DNA of 48,208 nucleotides from Chryseobacterium pennipullorum. GTDB taxonomy: Bacteria; Bacteroidota; Bacteroidia; Flavobacteriales; Weeksellaceae. Location: positions 1-48,208 of the forward strand of contig NZ_QNVV01000028.1 in the NCBI RefSeq assembly GCF_003384725.1, in the 5' to 3' direction. How positions within the stretch are numbered: position 1 is the stretch's first letter; each line of letters begins with the position of its first letter. This document shows positions 8,140-15,632 of this stretch, piece after piece. The notes below the pieces were generated by a model. That model worked only from the letters and a program-made list of their open reading frames with translations, made no database searches and was not told the DNA's origin. A program made the translations under genes and the position numbers.

Positions 8140-9600
8140 CTACAAAGAATAGTTCGGGGCTTCCTGAGTGATGATGACATCATGTGGATGCGATTCTTTT
8201 AATCCGCTCCCTGTAATCATTACCATTTTTGTCTCTGTTTGCAGTGCTTCAATATCTTTTGCTCCACAATATCCCATACCGGCTCTTAATCCTCCGGTTA
8301 ACTGGAAAATAACATCTTCCAACTTGCCTTTATGTGGCACTCTTCCTTCGATTCCTTCCGGAACGAATTTTTTAGCCTCACTCTGGAAGTATCTCTCTTT
8401 ACCACCTCTCTTCATTGCGGACAAACTTCCCATTCCCTGGTAAGATTTGAATTTCCTTCCCTGGAAAATAATCTCATCTCCCGGTGCTTCATCAGTTCCT
8501 GCTAACAGTGATCCAAGCATTACTGCTCCGGCACCACTTGCAATGGCTTTTACGATATCTCCTGAAAGCTTGATCCCTCCATCAGCAATGACGGTAACAT
8601 TTTTAGATTTAGCATATTCATATACATTATAAATAGCTGATAACTGAGGTACACCTACCCCGGCTACTACCCTGGTTGTACAGATAGAACCCGGACCAAC
8701 TCCCACTTTAAGGACATTGGCTCCCGCTTCGATAAGATCTTTTGCCGCTTCAGCAGTGACAATATTTCCACCTACAATATCAAGATTCGGATATGACTTT
8801 CGGATTTCTGAAATTTTATCAAGAACTCCTTTAGAATGTCCATGTGCAGAATCAATAGCAACGATATCTACTCCGGCTTTCACCAAAGCTTCAATTCTAT
8901 CGAGCGTATCTTCTCCAACTCCAACTCCGGCCCCTACGATAAGGCGTCCGTTGTCATCTTTGTTGGCATTCGGGTACTCTAATTGATTGTCGATATCCTT
9001 AATGGTAATTAATCCTACCAGCTTATTGTCCTTATCTACAATTGGAAGTTTTTCAACTCGGTTTTTCAGGAGGATTTCTTTAGCTTTTTCAAGGTTGGTA
9101 TCTTTATCTGAGGTGATCAGCTTCTCTTTCGTCATGATCTCCTCCACCTTCATATCAAGATTTTCCTGATACTTTACATCTCTGTTGGTAATGATTCCTA
9201 TCAATACATTATCCGTATCTACAACCGGCAACCCTGAAATTTTGTATTTAGACATCATTTCTTTGGCCTGTCCTAATGTATGGTCTTTGGAAAGGGTAAC
9301 AGGATCTGAAATCATTCCGTTCTCTGAACGCTTTACACGGTTTACCTGTGCTGCCTGTTCAGCGATTGTCATGTTTTTGTGAATGAAACCTAAACCACCT
9401 ACTCTTGCAAGAGCAATAGCAAGATCTCCTTCAGTAACTGTGTCCATCGCAGCAGATACTATCGGAACATTCAGCGTGATTTTGTCGGTAAGTCTTGATT
9501 TTAATGAAACCTGGTTAGGTAAAACTTCTGAATAAGAAGGGACTAGAAGAACGTCATCGAAAGTGATGGCTGTCTCTACAATTTTGTTATGAATAGACAT
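8140..9600 (-). CDS. guaB: IMP dehydrogenase
   Basis: Catalyses NAD-dependent oxidation of IMP to XMP, the committed step of GMP synthesis, in the cytoplasm. The 486-aa length is normal for the bacterial enzyme. The N-terminal catalytic segment (TFDDVLLVPSYSEVLP, 13-28) is interrupted by a CBS pair at about 95-205. The barrel then resumes with VAIDSAHGHS (247-256), and the catalytic-loop motif GPGSICTTR has Cys307 as nucleophile. ADGGIK, GAGAVMLGSLLAG and the YQGMGSL phosphate-binding loop are all present. The gene stands alone with its own terminator, and TAATTTTG lies upstream as a possible -7 element. Confidence 0.98.
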   Translation of the reverse strand: MSIHNKIVETAITFDDVLLVPSYSEVLPNQVSLKSRLTDKITLNVPIVSAAMDTVTEGDLAIALARVGGLGFIHKNMTIAEQAAQVNRVKRSENGMISDPVTLSKDHTLGQAKEMMSKYKISGLPVVDTDNVLIGIITNRDVKYQENLDMKVEEIMTKEKLITSDKDTNLEKAKEILLKNRVEKLPIVDKDNKLVGLITIKDIDNQLEYPNANKDDNGRLIVGAGVGVGEDTLDRIEALVKAGVDIVAIDSAHGHSKGVLDKISEIRKSYPNLDIVGGNIVTAEAAKDLIEAGANVLKVGVGPGSICTTRVVAGVGVPQLSAIYNVYEYAKSKNVTVIADGGIKLSGDIVKAIASGAGAVMLGSLLAGTDEAPGDEIIFQGRKFKSYQGMGSLSAMKRGGKERYFQSEAKKFVPEGIEGRVPHKGKLEDVIFQLTGGLRAGMGYCGAKDIEALQTETKMVMITGSGLKESHPHDVIITQEAPNYSL

Positions 9601-9614
9601 CTTTACTTTCTTTG

Positions 9615-9622
9615 CAAAATTA
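9615..9622 (-). promoter_or_regulatory. Candidate -7 element of guaB
   Basis: TAATTTTG on the minus strand fits TAnnTTTG and lies 15 bases before the ATG. No clear TTG box is seen at the right distance, so this is only a partial promoter call. Confidence 0.45.
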
Positions 9623-9694
9623 GGTTATTTTGACGAGATATGAAAATCATTTTTAATAGTTTAAATAAAAATTAATAATCAATAACTTAAATCA

Positions 9695-9725
9695 AAAAAC
9701 CGTTCTTTTTACAGAAACGGTTTTT
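9695..9725 (-). terminator. Terminator at the end of the ECF sigma operon
   Basis: The arms 9695-9704 and 9716-9725 (AAAAACCGTT/AACGGTTTTT) form a hairpin with an A/T-rich base. It lies about 60 bases past the last gene of the minus-strand operon. Confidence 0.82.
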
Positions 9726-9785
9726 ATCACAAAATAAAATTGAGTATATCGAAACTACTTGTTACTATCTAGGTTTAAGCCCTAT

Positions 9786-10487
9786 CTATTTTATCGGCTT
9801 CCCATTGTCATCCAGACTTTCAATATGGGTTTGGTTATTTTTATCAACGTAAAGTTTAAGTCTCACTTTCCCTTTGGTATCCCGGATAAAGATTCCTACA
9901 TCGCCATCAGCTGTTTTTCCGGCAAAAAAACGCTCGTTAGTGAGCTTTCCTTCTTCGCGGAGTTTTGCATAAGCTTTTTTGCTTGCTGCCGGATCATTAA
10001 GCTTCTTTAATGAATCCTCAAATTTTATAATCTTTTCCAGCGGAAAATCATCAGGACGGTCCCATAGCTTCAGACCATATACGCGGTTTTTATCTTTTCC
10101 CGCGGCTTCAAAATACTGAAGCTGCATCACCTGATCTGTATTTCGCTGATCCACAGAATACACCATACCGGACTCCTTTTCATTACCATCATACACAAGA
10201 CCTCCACATTCATCTCCTATCGAATTAAAAAAGATAAGCCCAGCTTCTCTTTCTCTTGGTTTCAATGCTTTATGATTAACCAGCCCCGGATGCTGCCGTT
10301 CCTTATTGCTGATGACCATCTTTAGGGTCCCGTCCTTCTCAACGATATTGATACGTTCTACATCTATTTCTTTGAAATGTTCATTAGAGCCGTTCTTAAA
10401 AGCAAGGAAGAAAAATAAAAAACACATTACAGTCAGTACTCCCGCATATATTTTGAGAGTACGCACCTCTCTTATTAGTTTTTCCAT
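9786..10487 (-). CDS. Hypothetical protein with one N-terminal membrane helix
   Basis: I do not recognise a named family. Residues about 13-30 form one hydrophobic helix (VLTVMCFLFFFLAF), with a likely extracytoplasmic remainder. That part shows repeated short beta-type units of the form RINIVEKDGTLKMVIS, GLIFFNSIGDECGGLVYDG and VGIFIRDTKGKVRLKLYVD. This pattern of a short strand, a DG/KG turn and another strand suggests a beta-sheet repeat domain. It is the last gene of the operon headed by the ECF sigma factor, 27 bases after the DUF4252 lipoprotein gene. A surface or periplasmic role is inferred from that context only. Confidence 0.6.
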   Translation of the reverse strand: MEKLIREVRTLKIYAGVLTVMCFLFFFLAFKNGSNEHFKEIDVERINIVEKDGTLKMVISNKERQHPGLVNHKALKPREREAGLIFFNSIGDECGGLVYDGNEKESGMVYSVDQRNTDQVMQLQYFEAAGKDKNRVYGLKLWDRPDDFPLEKIIKFEDSLKKLNDPAASKKAYAKLREEGKLTNERFFAGKTADGDVGIFIRDTKGKVRLKLYVDKNNQTHIESLDDNGKPIK

Positions 10488-10514
10488 AATAAAGCAATTA
10501 AAGTAAAAATAGGA

Positions 10515-11015
10515 TTACTGATCTGAAACAGAGCTGATCATTTTTGAAATATCGTTGGGAGTAAAATTCCCTTTTACGGCAACAAATACCATATCCTTGC
10601 TGGAGTTTACGGTAATCAGCATATTCTTAATGGCGTCTCCATTCTGATTCACCCGTACATTTACATTATCCCCGTTATGTTTGATAGTGGCCCAGTCCTC
10701 ATAGCGGTTATCATTTAAATAGCGGGCATAATCGTTCAGCATCTCCTTATTTCCATTTTCTACCATCATTATTTTTATTTTGGACACCTTCTTCATCAGG
10801 CTTACCACTTCATCACTTTTCCCTTTCTCTTTTAAAGATTTTACAAGATAAGGTTTAGCCAGAAACATCGGCACATTGAAGCTTGTAAACCGGGCTTCTT
10901 TATAATGATGTCTGGATTCTGAAAAGAAATCAATATTGGGTCTGCCTGAAACGATACACGACTGGAACAAGCTTATGGCTAGTATAACAAACAGGATGCT
11001 TTTAAGAGTTTTCAT
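10515..11015 (-). CDS. DUF4252 lipoprotein
   Basis: This 166-aa protein begins with a lipoprotein signal peptide; LFQSC places the lipidated Cys at residue 20. The rest matches DUF4252 as I know it: alternating helices and strands with KVSKIKIMMVENGN, a DDW-like segment (YEDWATIKHNGDNVNV), and a C-terminal MVFVAVKGNFTPNDISKMI. In Bacteroidota, DUF4252 genes are often found beside ECF sigma factors, as here. The gene follows the DUF4252/DUF2807 protein gene by 12 bases. The biochemical function is unknown. It is probably anchored in the inner or outer membrane facing the periplasm. Confidence 0.8.
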   Translation of the reverse strand: MKTLKSILFVILAISLFQSCIVSGRPNIDFFSESRHHYKEARFTSFNVPMFLAKPYLVKSLKEKGKSDEVVSLMKKVSKIKIMMVENGNKEMLNDYARYLNDNRYEDWATIKHNGDNVNVRVNQNGDAIKNMLITVNSSKDMVFVAVKGNFTPNDISKMISSVSDQ

Positions 11016-11027
11016 GGTAATGGTTTT

Positions 11028-12308
11028 TTAGTCTATCGATTTTAATAATCCGCCTGATGTTTTGCTGATATTGGCATCTATTTCAGGCTGTCCTTTATAT
11101 CGCACCGATCCCCCCGAGGAGGCTTTCACCTTTAGCTTTCCGGATACACTTATCGTCAGGTTTCCTCCGGATGTAGCTTCTGTTTCAAGGTAATTTAATT
11201 TCAAGCCATCTGCCTTACATAAAGCTCCGCTACTGATGTCGATGGTGGCAGAATCAGCTTTTCCACTCAGACTCATATTGGAGCCGCTTGAGCTTTTAAT
11301 TCCAATATTTCCGGCCGTAACTCCTGCCCTGAGGTTAGCCCCTGACGACGCGGAAATATCTGCAGCATTTGCGATTTTAAAATCGCCGGTCAGATTAGCG
11401 CCTGATGAAACATCAATTTTCATATTTTTTTCATGAATAGAGTTCACGACAGTCACGTTGGAACCCGAAGAAACATCAATATCATCCATTCTTGGTGAAG
11501 AAACGTTGACGCTGATATTTTTAAACCTAAGATTTCTTACCCCTTTATTATCAATATATATTTTCAGTACTCCGTTTTCCACCTTCGTTATGATATACTG
11601 CAGCTTATCAGAATCTGCAATCACTTTTACACTGGAAGGTTTTTCCTGTTTGAAGATGACATTCACCCCGGTACTTACCTGCAGTCCTGAAAATTCTCCT
11701 ACATTCCTAGCTTCTCCATTCAGATAAGACGAATTACCGTCAGATGTTATCGTATTTCTAGTGTTGGTAATCGGATTCTTTTTAGTCTCACTGGAGTTAA
11801 TGATTTTACTTACATCATCCAAAGAAAGCTTCCCGTCCAGCATTACAAAAATACTTTCGCCGCTTCCCCCATTAATACTCAGCAGGAGGTCATCCAAAAC
11901 ACCGTCTTTTGCTTCCGCAGAAAGAAATTTTATCTTAGCTCCGGAGTTATTCACAGACATGATCTCACTGTAGTTCAAGTTTTTTACATAAGAAGCCATA
12001 TCATTGCTCAGTTGAGACAGATTGCTCTGAACCCGGCGTCCGTCTGCGGTATTTGTTTTTTCAGGATTTTCTGTAATCAGGATTTTCAAACCATTGATTT
12101 TTGACAATAATGGCTTGATCTGATCCAGCTGGGAATCATCAATATTCAGGCTTCCGAGCATTCCAAACATAGGTTTGGCAATTTTAATAGAGGTTACCCC
12201 TTCTACTTCCTGATATTTCTCAAAAAGTTTGTCAAATTTATCTTTTTGTCCATAGACATTAAAGAAATGGGAAAAGGCAAGTGCGAATATTATAAATAGT
12301 TTTTTCAT
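11028..12308 (-). CDS. DUF4252 plus head-GIN (DUF2807) adhesin-like exported protein
   Basis: This 426-aa exported protein has a signal peptide at 1-20 (ending NVYGQ). Residues about 22-175 resemble DUF4252 (KPMFGMLGSLN, LKILITENPEK, ESIFVMLDGKLSLDDVSKIIN). The C-terminal half, from about 200, is a DUF2807 beta-helix: repeated SSGSNVTV, VSSGANLTG, ASSGANLRA, SSSGSNMSL and TSGGNLTI units, each about 17-20 residues. Database names for that domain include 'putative auto-transporter adhesin, head GIN', although no autotransporter barrel is present here. The fusion implies that the two domains work together. Genes on both sides are in the same operon, including a second, stand-alone DUF4252 protein. 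Confidence 0.85.
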   Translation of the reverse strand: MKKLFIIFALAFSHFFNVYGQKDKFDKLFEKYQEVEGVTSIKIAKPMFGMLGSLNIDDSQLDQIKPLLSKINGLKILITENPEKTNTADGRRVQSNLSQLSNDMASYVKNLNYSEIMSVNNSGAKIKFLSAEAKDGVLDDLLLSINGGSGESIFVMLDGKLSLDDVSKIINSSETKKNPITNTRNTITSDGNSSYLNGEARNVGEFSGLQVSTGVNVIFKQEKPSSVKVIADSDKLQYIITKVENGVLKIYIDNKGVRNLRFKNISVNVSSPRMDDIDVSSGSNVTVVNSIHEKNMKIDVSSGANLTGDFKIANAADISASSGANLRAGVTAGNIGIKSSSGSNMSLSGKADSATIDISSGALCKADGLKLNYLETEATSGGNLTISVSGKLKVKASSGGSVRYKGQPEIDANISKTSGGLLKSID

Positions 12309-12363
12309 GAGTCAATTTTTATTTTTAAGGTAATGATTACAGCTGGGGATATTACTATTCGGG

Positions 12364-13035
12364 CTAATAATCATCGTCTACCACTTTAGGTTGTACCAAT
12401 TTTTCACTAACGTTATTTGCAAATATCTGGAATGAATACTTAGTTACATTGATAGCTTCTTCTACATTGTCGATTCTTTTTCCATTAACAATGACATAAG
12501 AGTTTTCATATCCTGTAGAATCTTTAGTTTTATTTTTAAAAGAGGAATTATCTACATAGCGGGGCTTTCTCTCTTTTTTAAGCCTTCCTCTTTTTGGCAG
12601 AATCTCATCCAGAACATCCTTCTCTGCAACGGTATTTTCCTGGAAAATAGAATCTTTTTTAGCGCCTGAGATCGAATCGGTATGATTGACCGCCACCTGG
12701 GCATGATGTTCATTATTTTCTTCGATAAAGTCTGATTTTTGTCTTAATACCTCATCTTTTACCAGTTTTTCTCTATCGTGTGCATTTGCGCCTGGAGAAT
12801 CGTTGTTGTAAAAGAAAAGTCCCAGGCTGAAAAGCAGCGTTATACCGGCTGCCATCCAGAACCATTTTGGAAACGACGGCTTATTTTTTTCTAATGGAAT
12901 AACAGGAGCATCATCTTTCTCAGCGTCTTTACTTTCTGCTGATTGAAGAAAGTCTTCAAAGTTCCAGTCCATTTTTTCTTCCTTCATTTCCCGGAAGATG
13001 TCATTATATTTATCTTGTAATTGATCTTTTTTCAT
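12364..13035 (-). CDS. Single-pass membrane protein in the anti-sigma factor position
   Basis: The 223-aa protein starts with a cytoplasmic ~55-residue acidic/basic region (DKYNDIFREMKEEKMDWNF). One membrane helix follows (about 57-76, WFWMAAGITLLFSLGLFFY), and then a ~145-residue charged, low-complexity extracytoplasmic part. Its start overlaps the end of the ECF sigma gene by 26 bases, which suggests translational coupling. The topology and position fit an anti-sigma factor, but the N-terminus lacks an obvious zinc-binding anti-sigma (HxxxCxxC) motif. The assignment is therefore by context. It might equally be a structural membrane partner. Confidence 0.65.
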   Translation of the reverse strand: MKKDQLQDKYNDIFREMKEEKMDWNFEDFLQSAESKDAEKDDAPVIPLEKNKPSFPKWFWMAAGITLLFSLGLFFYNNDSPGANAHDREKLVKDEVLRQKSDFIEENNEHHAQVAVNHTDSISGAKKDSIFQENTVAEKDVLDEILPKRGRLKKERKPRYVDNSSFKNKTKDSTGYENSYVIVNGKRIDNVEEAINVTKYSFQIFANNVSEKLVQPKVVDDDY

Positions 13036-13519
13036 AGCTCATCAGTTGTGAGATTTGTTCTTTTACTTTTTGTCTTGCCCGCATAAGGTTGACCCTTACT
13101 GCATTTTCCTCCATTTCCAGCATTTCAGAAATTTCGGACACGTCGTACTCTTCTACATCTTTCAAATGGATGACCATTTTCTGCTTTTCGGGAAGCTGAT
13201 TGATAAATCCGAGAATATGTTCTTTAAGATTATCAACTTCCATACTGTAAAGCTCCGACCGATGAAGCTGCATATCTGCAAAACCGATCTTCACATCATG
13301 ATGCTTCAGACGGTTCAGGCATTCGTTCCGGACAGACTTCAGAGCATAGGATTTAAAGTTACCGAACTGCCCGAGTTCATCCCTTTTCTGCCAGAATTTC
13401 ATCATCAGATCCTGCACTACATCTTCTGCTTCATCACTGCTCATGACAAATCTTTTCGCAAAACGATACATCTCGTCTTTGAGAATAAACACCGTATTCT
13501 TGAAAGTTTCTTGGGTCAT
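13010..13519 (-). CDS. ECF-type RNA polymerase sigma factor
   Basis: This 169-aa sigma-70 family protein of group 4 size and layout directs RNA polymerase to a specific promoter set. Region 2 contains SSDEAEDVVQDLMMKFWQKR (about 27-46). Region 4 contains LPEKQKMVIHLKDVEEYDVSEIS and a helix-turn-helix EENAVRVNLMRARQKVKE near the C-terminus. It is the first gene of a five-gene minus-strand operon (13519 to 9786), overlapping the next gene by 26 bases. The operon content suggests that it responds to the cell envelope. Autoregulation is possible but no second promoter copy was identified. Confidence 0.95.
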   Translation of the reverse strand: MTQETFKNTVFILKDEMYRFAKRFVMSSDEAEDVVQDLMMKFWQKRDELGQFGNFKSYALKSVRNECLNRLKHHDVKIGFADMQLHRSELYSMEVDNLKEHILGFINQLPEKQKMVIHLKDVEEYDVSEISEMLEMEENAVRVNLMRARQKVKEQISQLMSYEKRSITR

Positions 13520-13555
13520 GAGTTTTGTTTCTTATAGGTAAGACAATTGCTGTTT

Positions 13556-13589
13556 CAAATCTATTACATCAAAAATAAAAAAACTTCAA
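13556..13589 (-). promoter_or_regulatory. Candidate promoter of the ECF sigma operon
   Basis: On the minus strand, TTG (13589-13587), a 23-base spacer and TAGATTTG (13563-13556) match the Bacteroidota consensus at the upper spacing limit. The TTG overlaps the terminator of the preceding gene. Confidence 0.5.
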
Positions 13590-13608
13590 ATTTTTTTGAA
13601 GTTTTTTT
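13577..13608 (-). terminator. Terminator of the GlmU-like gene
   Basis: The arms ACTTCAAA (13583-13590) and TTTGAAGT (13595-13602) are extended by A and T runs on both sides. The hairpin lies a few bases past the minus-strand stop codon. Confidence 0.8.
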
Positions 13609-13618
13609 ATAATCGAGG

Positions 13619-14779
13619 CTAGTAGGTCTCAAAAATATGTTTCAGAATAGCCTTATCCTGGTCTGCCAGAGCGACTTTTCTTCTGGCCATTGCCCTCTCT
13701 GCGACCTCATAGACTTTGTCAAGCCTGAATCTTTCGTCATCCTTTGCTCCACCCCAGGAGAAGTTCTCTACAAGGTTCGGCGGAAAGCCCGGTTTAAAAA
13801 TATTAGAAGCAACTCCAATAACGGTACCTGTATTCAGCTGGGTATTGATCGCAGTCTTGGAGTGATCCCCCATAATCAGTCCGGCAAACTGAAGTCCGGT
13901 ATCCTCAAAAGCTTTGGTCCGGTAGTTCCAGAGTTTGACGTGGCTATAATTGTTTTTCAGGTTCGAGGAATTGGTATCTGCACCAAAGTTGCACCATTCG
14001 CCAATGACTGAATTTCCTACGAAACCTTCATGTCCTTTACTGGTATATCCAAAAATAATAATATTATTCACTTCGCCACCTACCTTGCAGTGCGGACCTA
14101 TGGTAGTAGCTCCGTATATTTTAGATCCAAGATTAAATTTGGAGTCTTCTCCCAGGCTAATAGGCCCGCGAAGATGACAACCTTCCATTATTTCAGCATT
14201 TTTCCCAATGTAGATCTTTCCGGTTTTCGTATTGATGGTGGAAAACTCTACGCTGGCGCCTTCTTCAATGAACAGATCTTTTTTATCACCCAAAAAACCA
14301 TTGGTTGAAGACAGCTCCTGCGATGTTCTCCCTTTTGTCAGCAGGTCAAAATCAAAGTCGATCGCATGATGATTATACGTAAAAAGGTCGGCCGGTTTTT
14401 TGAAGAAAATGAGGTTTTCTTTTATGTCTGTCATTTTTTCAATCTGATTCAAAGAAAATCCTTTCATGTTGATTCTGGCTGCTACCAGTTCGTCTTCGTA
14501 CACCAGAGCTTCTCCCTGTTTTAGCTCTTTGAGCTGTTGAATAACAGCTTCTGTCGGCAGGAAATTCGGAACCAGAAAAAGGCTTTCCTTATCTTCCGGT
14601 GCCGGAAATTTATCCTGAAGATATATTTCTGTAAAAAAAGAAACCTCCGGATTCTCCAGAATTTTCTGCCATCTTTCGGAAAAGGTAAGAATCCCGCATC
14701 GCATTGCTGCCACAGGACGGGTAAAAGTAAGCGGAAGAAAATCTTCCCAATATTGTGCGTCTGAAAATACTAATTGCAT
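13619..14779 (-). CDS. GlmU-like putative sugar-1-phosphate nucleotidyltransferase with left-handed beta-helix
   Basis: This 386-aa protein, counted from the ATG at 14779 (MQLVFSDAQYWEDFLP), is of the type annotated in Bacteroidota as GlmU-family or putative sugar nucleotidyltransferase. The N-terminal part has LPLTFTRPVAAMRCGILT, where the R-PVA-R-GI pattern replaces the usual GxGTRM loop. The C-terminal part shows hexapeptide repeats (IYIGKNAEIMEGCHLRGPISLGEDS, NLGSKIYGATTIGPHCKVGGEV), i.e. a left-handed beta-helix. A longer reading frame starting at 15037 adds 86 residues with no family resemblance, so the shorter start is chosen. The substrate is uncertain, probably an N-acetylated sugar or related phosphate for envelope synthesis. 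It should not be named glmU. Confidence 0.85.
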   Translation of the reverse strand: MQLVFSDAQYWEDFLPLTFTRPVAAMRCGILTFSERWQKILENPEVSFFTEIYLQDKFPAPEDKESLFLVPNFLPTEAVIQQLKELKQGEALVYEDELVAARINMKGFSLNQIEKMTDIKENLIFFKKPADLFTYNHHAIDFDFDLLTKGRTSQELSSTNGFLGDKKDLFIEEGASVEFSTINTKTGKIYIGKNAEIMEGCHLRGPISLGEDSKFNLGSKIYGATTIGPHCKVGGEVNNIIIFGYTSKGHEGFVGNSVIGEWCNFGADTNSSNLKNNYSHVKLWNYRTKAFEDTGLQFAGLIMGDHSKTAINTQLNTGTVIGVASNIFKPGFPPNLVENFSWGGAKDDERFRLDKVYEVAERAMARRKVALADQDKAILKHIFETY

Positions 14780-15146
14780 TTTTTGGAAATTAGAGATTAG
14801 AAATAAGAACCCAGATAACGGATGCTTGAAATTGGAGATGGTAATCTCCGAAGCCAATTTACCGTTTCTACATTCTATTCCAAACAAAAATACAAAAAGA
14901 TGGGAGAAGTTAAATAGAGATGAGAGATTTAAAGATCCCAGACTTATTTCCGATATGATTAATCTCCTTATTTGTCCTTTTATTTTTATCTTATTTATTG
15001 ATAAGTTTTGGATAAAGTTTTTATAAAACGGACTCAAGCCCGTTCGTATTGAATAATTGAAGATGCTGAATCCTTTTTTTTAATAATTAAAAAAGGTGGC
15101 CAAAAGAACCTTTGATTTCTGCTCTTTGAATCCAATGCTGCAGCAC
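14780..15146. other. Intergenic stretch upstream of the GlmU-like gene
   Basis: No gene is supported. TATTTTTG on the minus strand at 14885-14892 fits a -7 element for the GlmU-like gene, with no clear TTG partner. The stretch 14785-14840 contains degenerate short direct repeats (TTAGAGATTAG, TGGAGATGG) like other intergenic spacers in the window. Confidence 0.4.
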
Positions 15147-15175
15147 AAAAAAAGTCTTCCGAATCGGAAGACTTT
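15147..15175 (-). terminator. Terminator of the L31 gene
   Basis: A perfect 11-bp stem (15151-15161 with 15165-15175) with a 3-base loop is followed on the minus strand by a T run (15147-15153 on the plus strand read A). Confidence 0.9.
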
Positions 15176-15196
15176 ATTATTTTTATAATACAAAAA

Positions 15197-15448
15197 TTAC
15201 TTAGCGAATTTTTTGTATTTGTTCATGAACTTATCAACTCTACCTGCAGTGTCAACTAATTTCACTTTACCAGTGTAGAAAGGGTGAGAAGTTGAAGAGA
15301 TTTCCATTTTGATTAGTGGATACTCTTGTCCTTCGTACTCGATAGTGTCTTTCGTTTCTGCAGTAGACTTGCAAAGAAACACCTCGTCGTTACTCATATC
15401 TTTGAAAACAACAAGTCTATAATTTTCTGGGTGAATTCCGTTTTTCAT
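15197..15448 (-). CDS. rpmE2: 50S ribosomal protein L31 type B
   Basis: The 83-aa protein begins MKNGIHPENYRLVVFKDMSN and contains FLCKST, ISSTSHPFYTGKVK and the C-terminal DKFMNKYKKFAK, a clear match to L31. It lacks the zinc-binding CxxC pair of type A L31, so it is the zinc-independent (type B) form. The ATG at 15448 is used; a longer open frame to 15589 would run through the promoter. It is transcribed alone, with a strong promoter and terminator. Confidence 0.97.
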   Translation of the reverse strand: MKNGIHPENYRLVVFKDMSNDEVFLCKSTAETKDTIEYEGQEYPLIKMEISSTSHPFYTGKVKLVDTAGRVDKFMNKYKKFAK

Positions 15449-15520
15449 AATACAATTTTTAAAAAAATTAAAGTTTGCTTTCGAAATAGTAATGGATATT
15501 TCTCTGCTAATTTTAGGTTG

Positions 15521-15550
15521 CAAAAGTACAACATTTTTTCTAATTTCCAA
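15521..15550 (-). promoter_or_regulatory. Promoter of the L31 gene
   Basis: On the minus strand, TTG (15550-15548), a 19-base spacer and TACTTTTG (15528-15521) match the consensus. The predicted leader is about 65 bases. Confidence 0.75.
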
Positions 15551-15600
15551 ATACCAGATCCAATATTTTTTTAATGATAAGAAATTCAAAGTATTTTCGT

Positions 15601-15608
15601 TAAATTTG
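15601..15608 (+). promoter_or_regulatory. Candidate -7 element of the beta-helix lipoprotein gene
   Basis: TAAATTTG fits TAnnTTTG and lies 25 bases before the ATG at 15633. No TTG box is seen at the expected distance. Confidence 0.45.
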
Positions 15609-15632
15609 GAACCTACTTAAACTTTAATTTCG

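Noticed and set aside
13055..13537. 160-residue open frame antisense to the ECF sigma gene
   Set aside because: It mirrors the codon pattern of the sigma gene, has no signal or family motif, and no promoter or start context.
13619..14779. Naming this gene glmU
   Set aside because: The N-terminal nucleotide loop is not the standard GlmU one and the substrate is unclear, so no symbol is given.
14780..15037. 86-residue N-terminal extension of the GlmU-like protein
   Set aside because: The extension has no family resemblance and crosses a repeat-like spacer; the family start MQLVFSDAQYW is at 14779.
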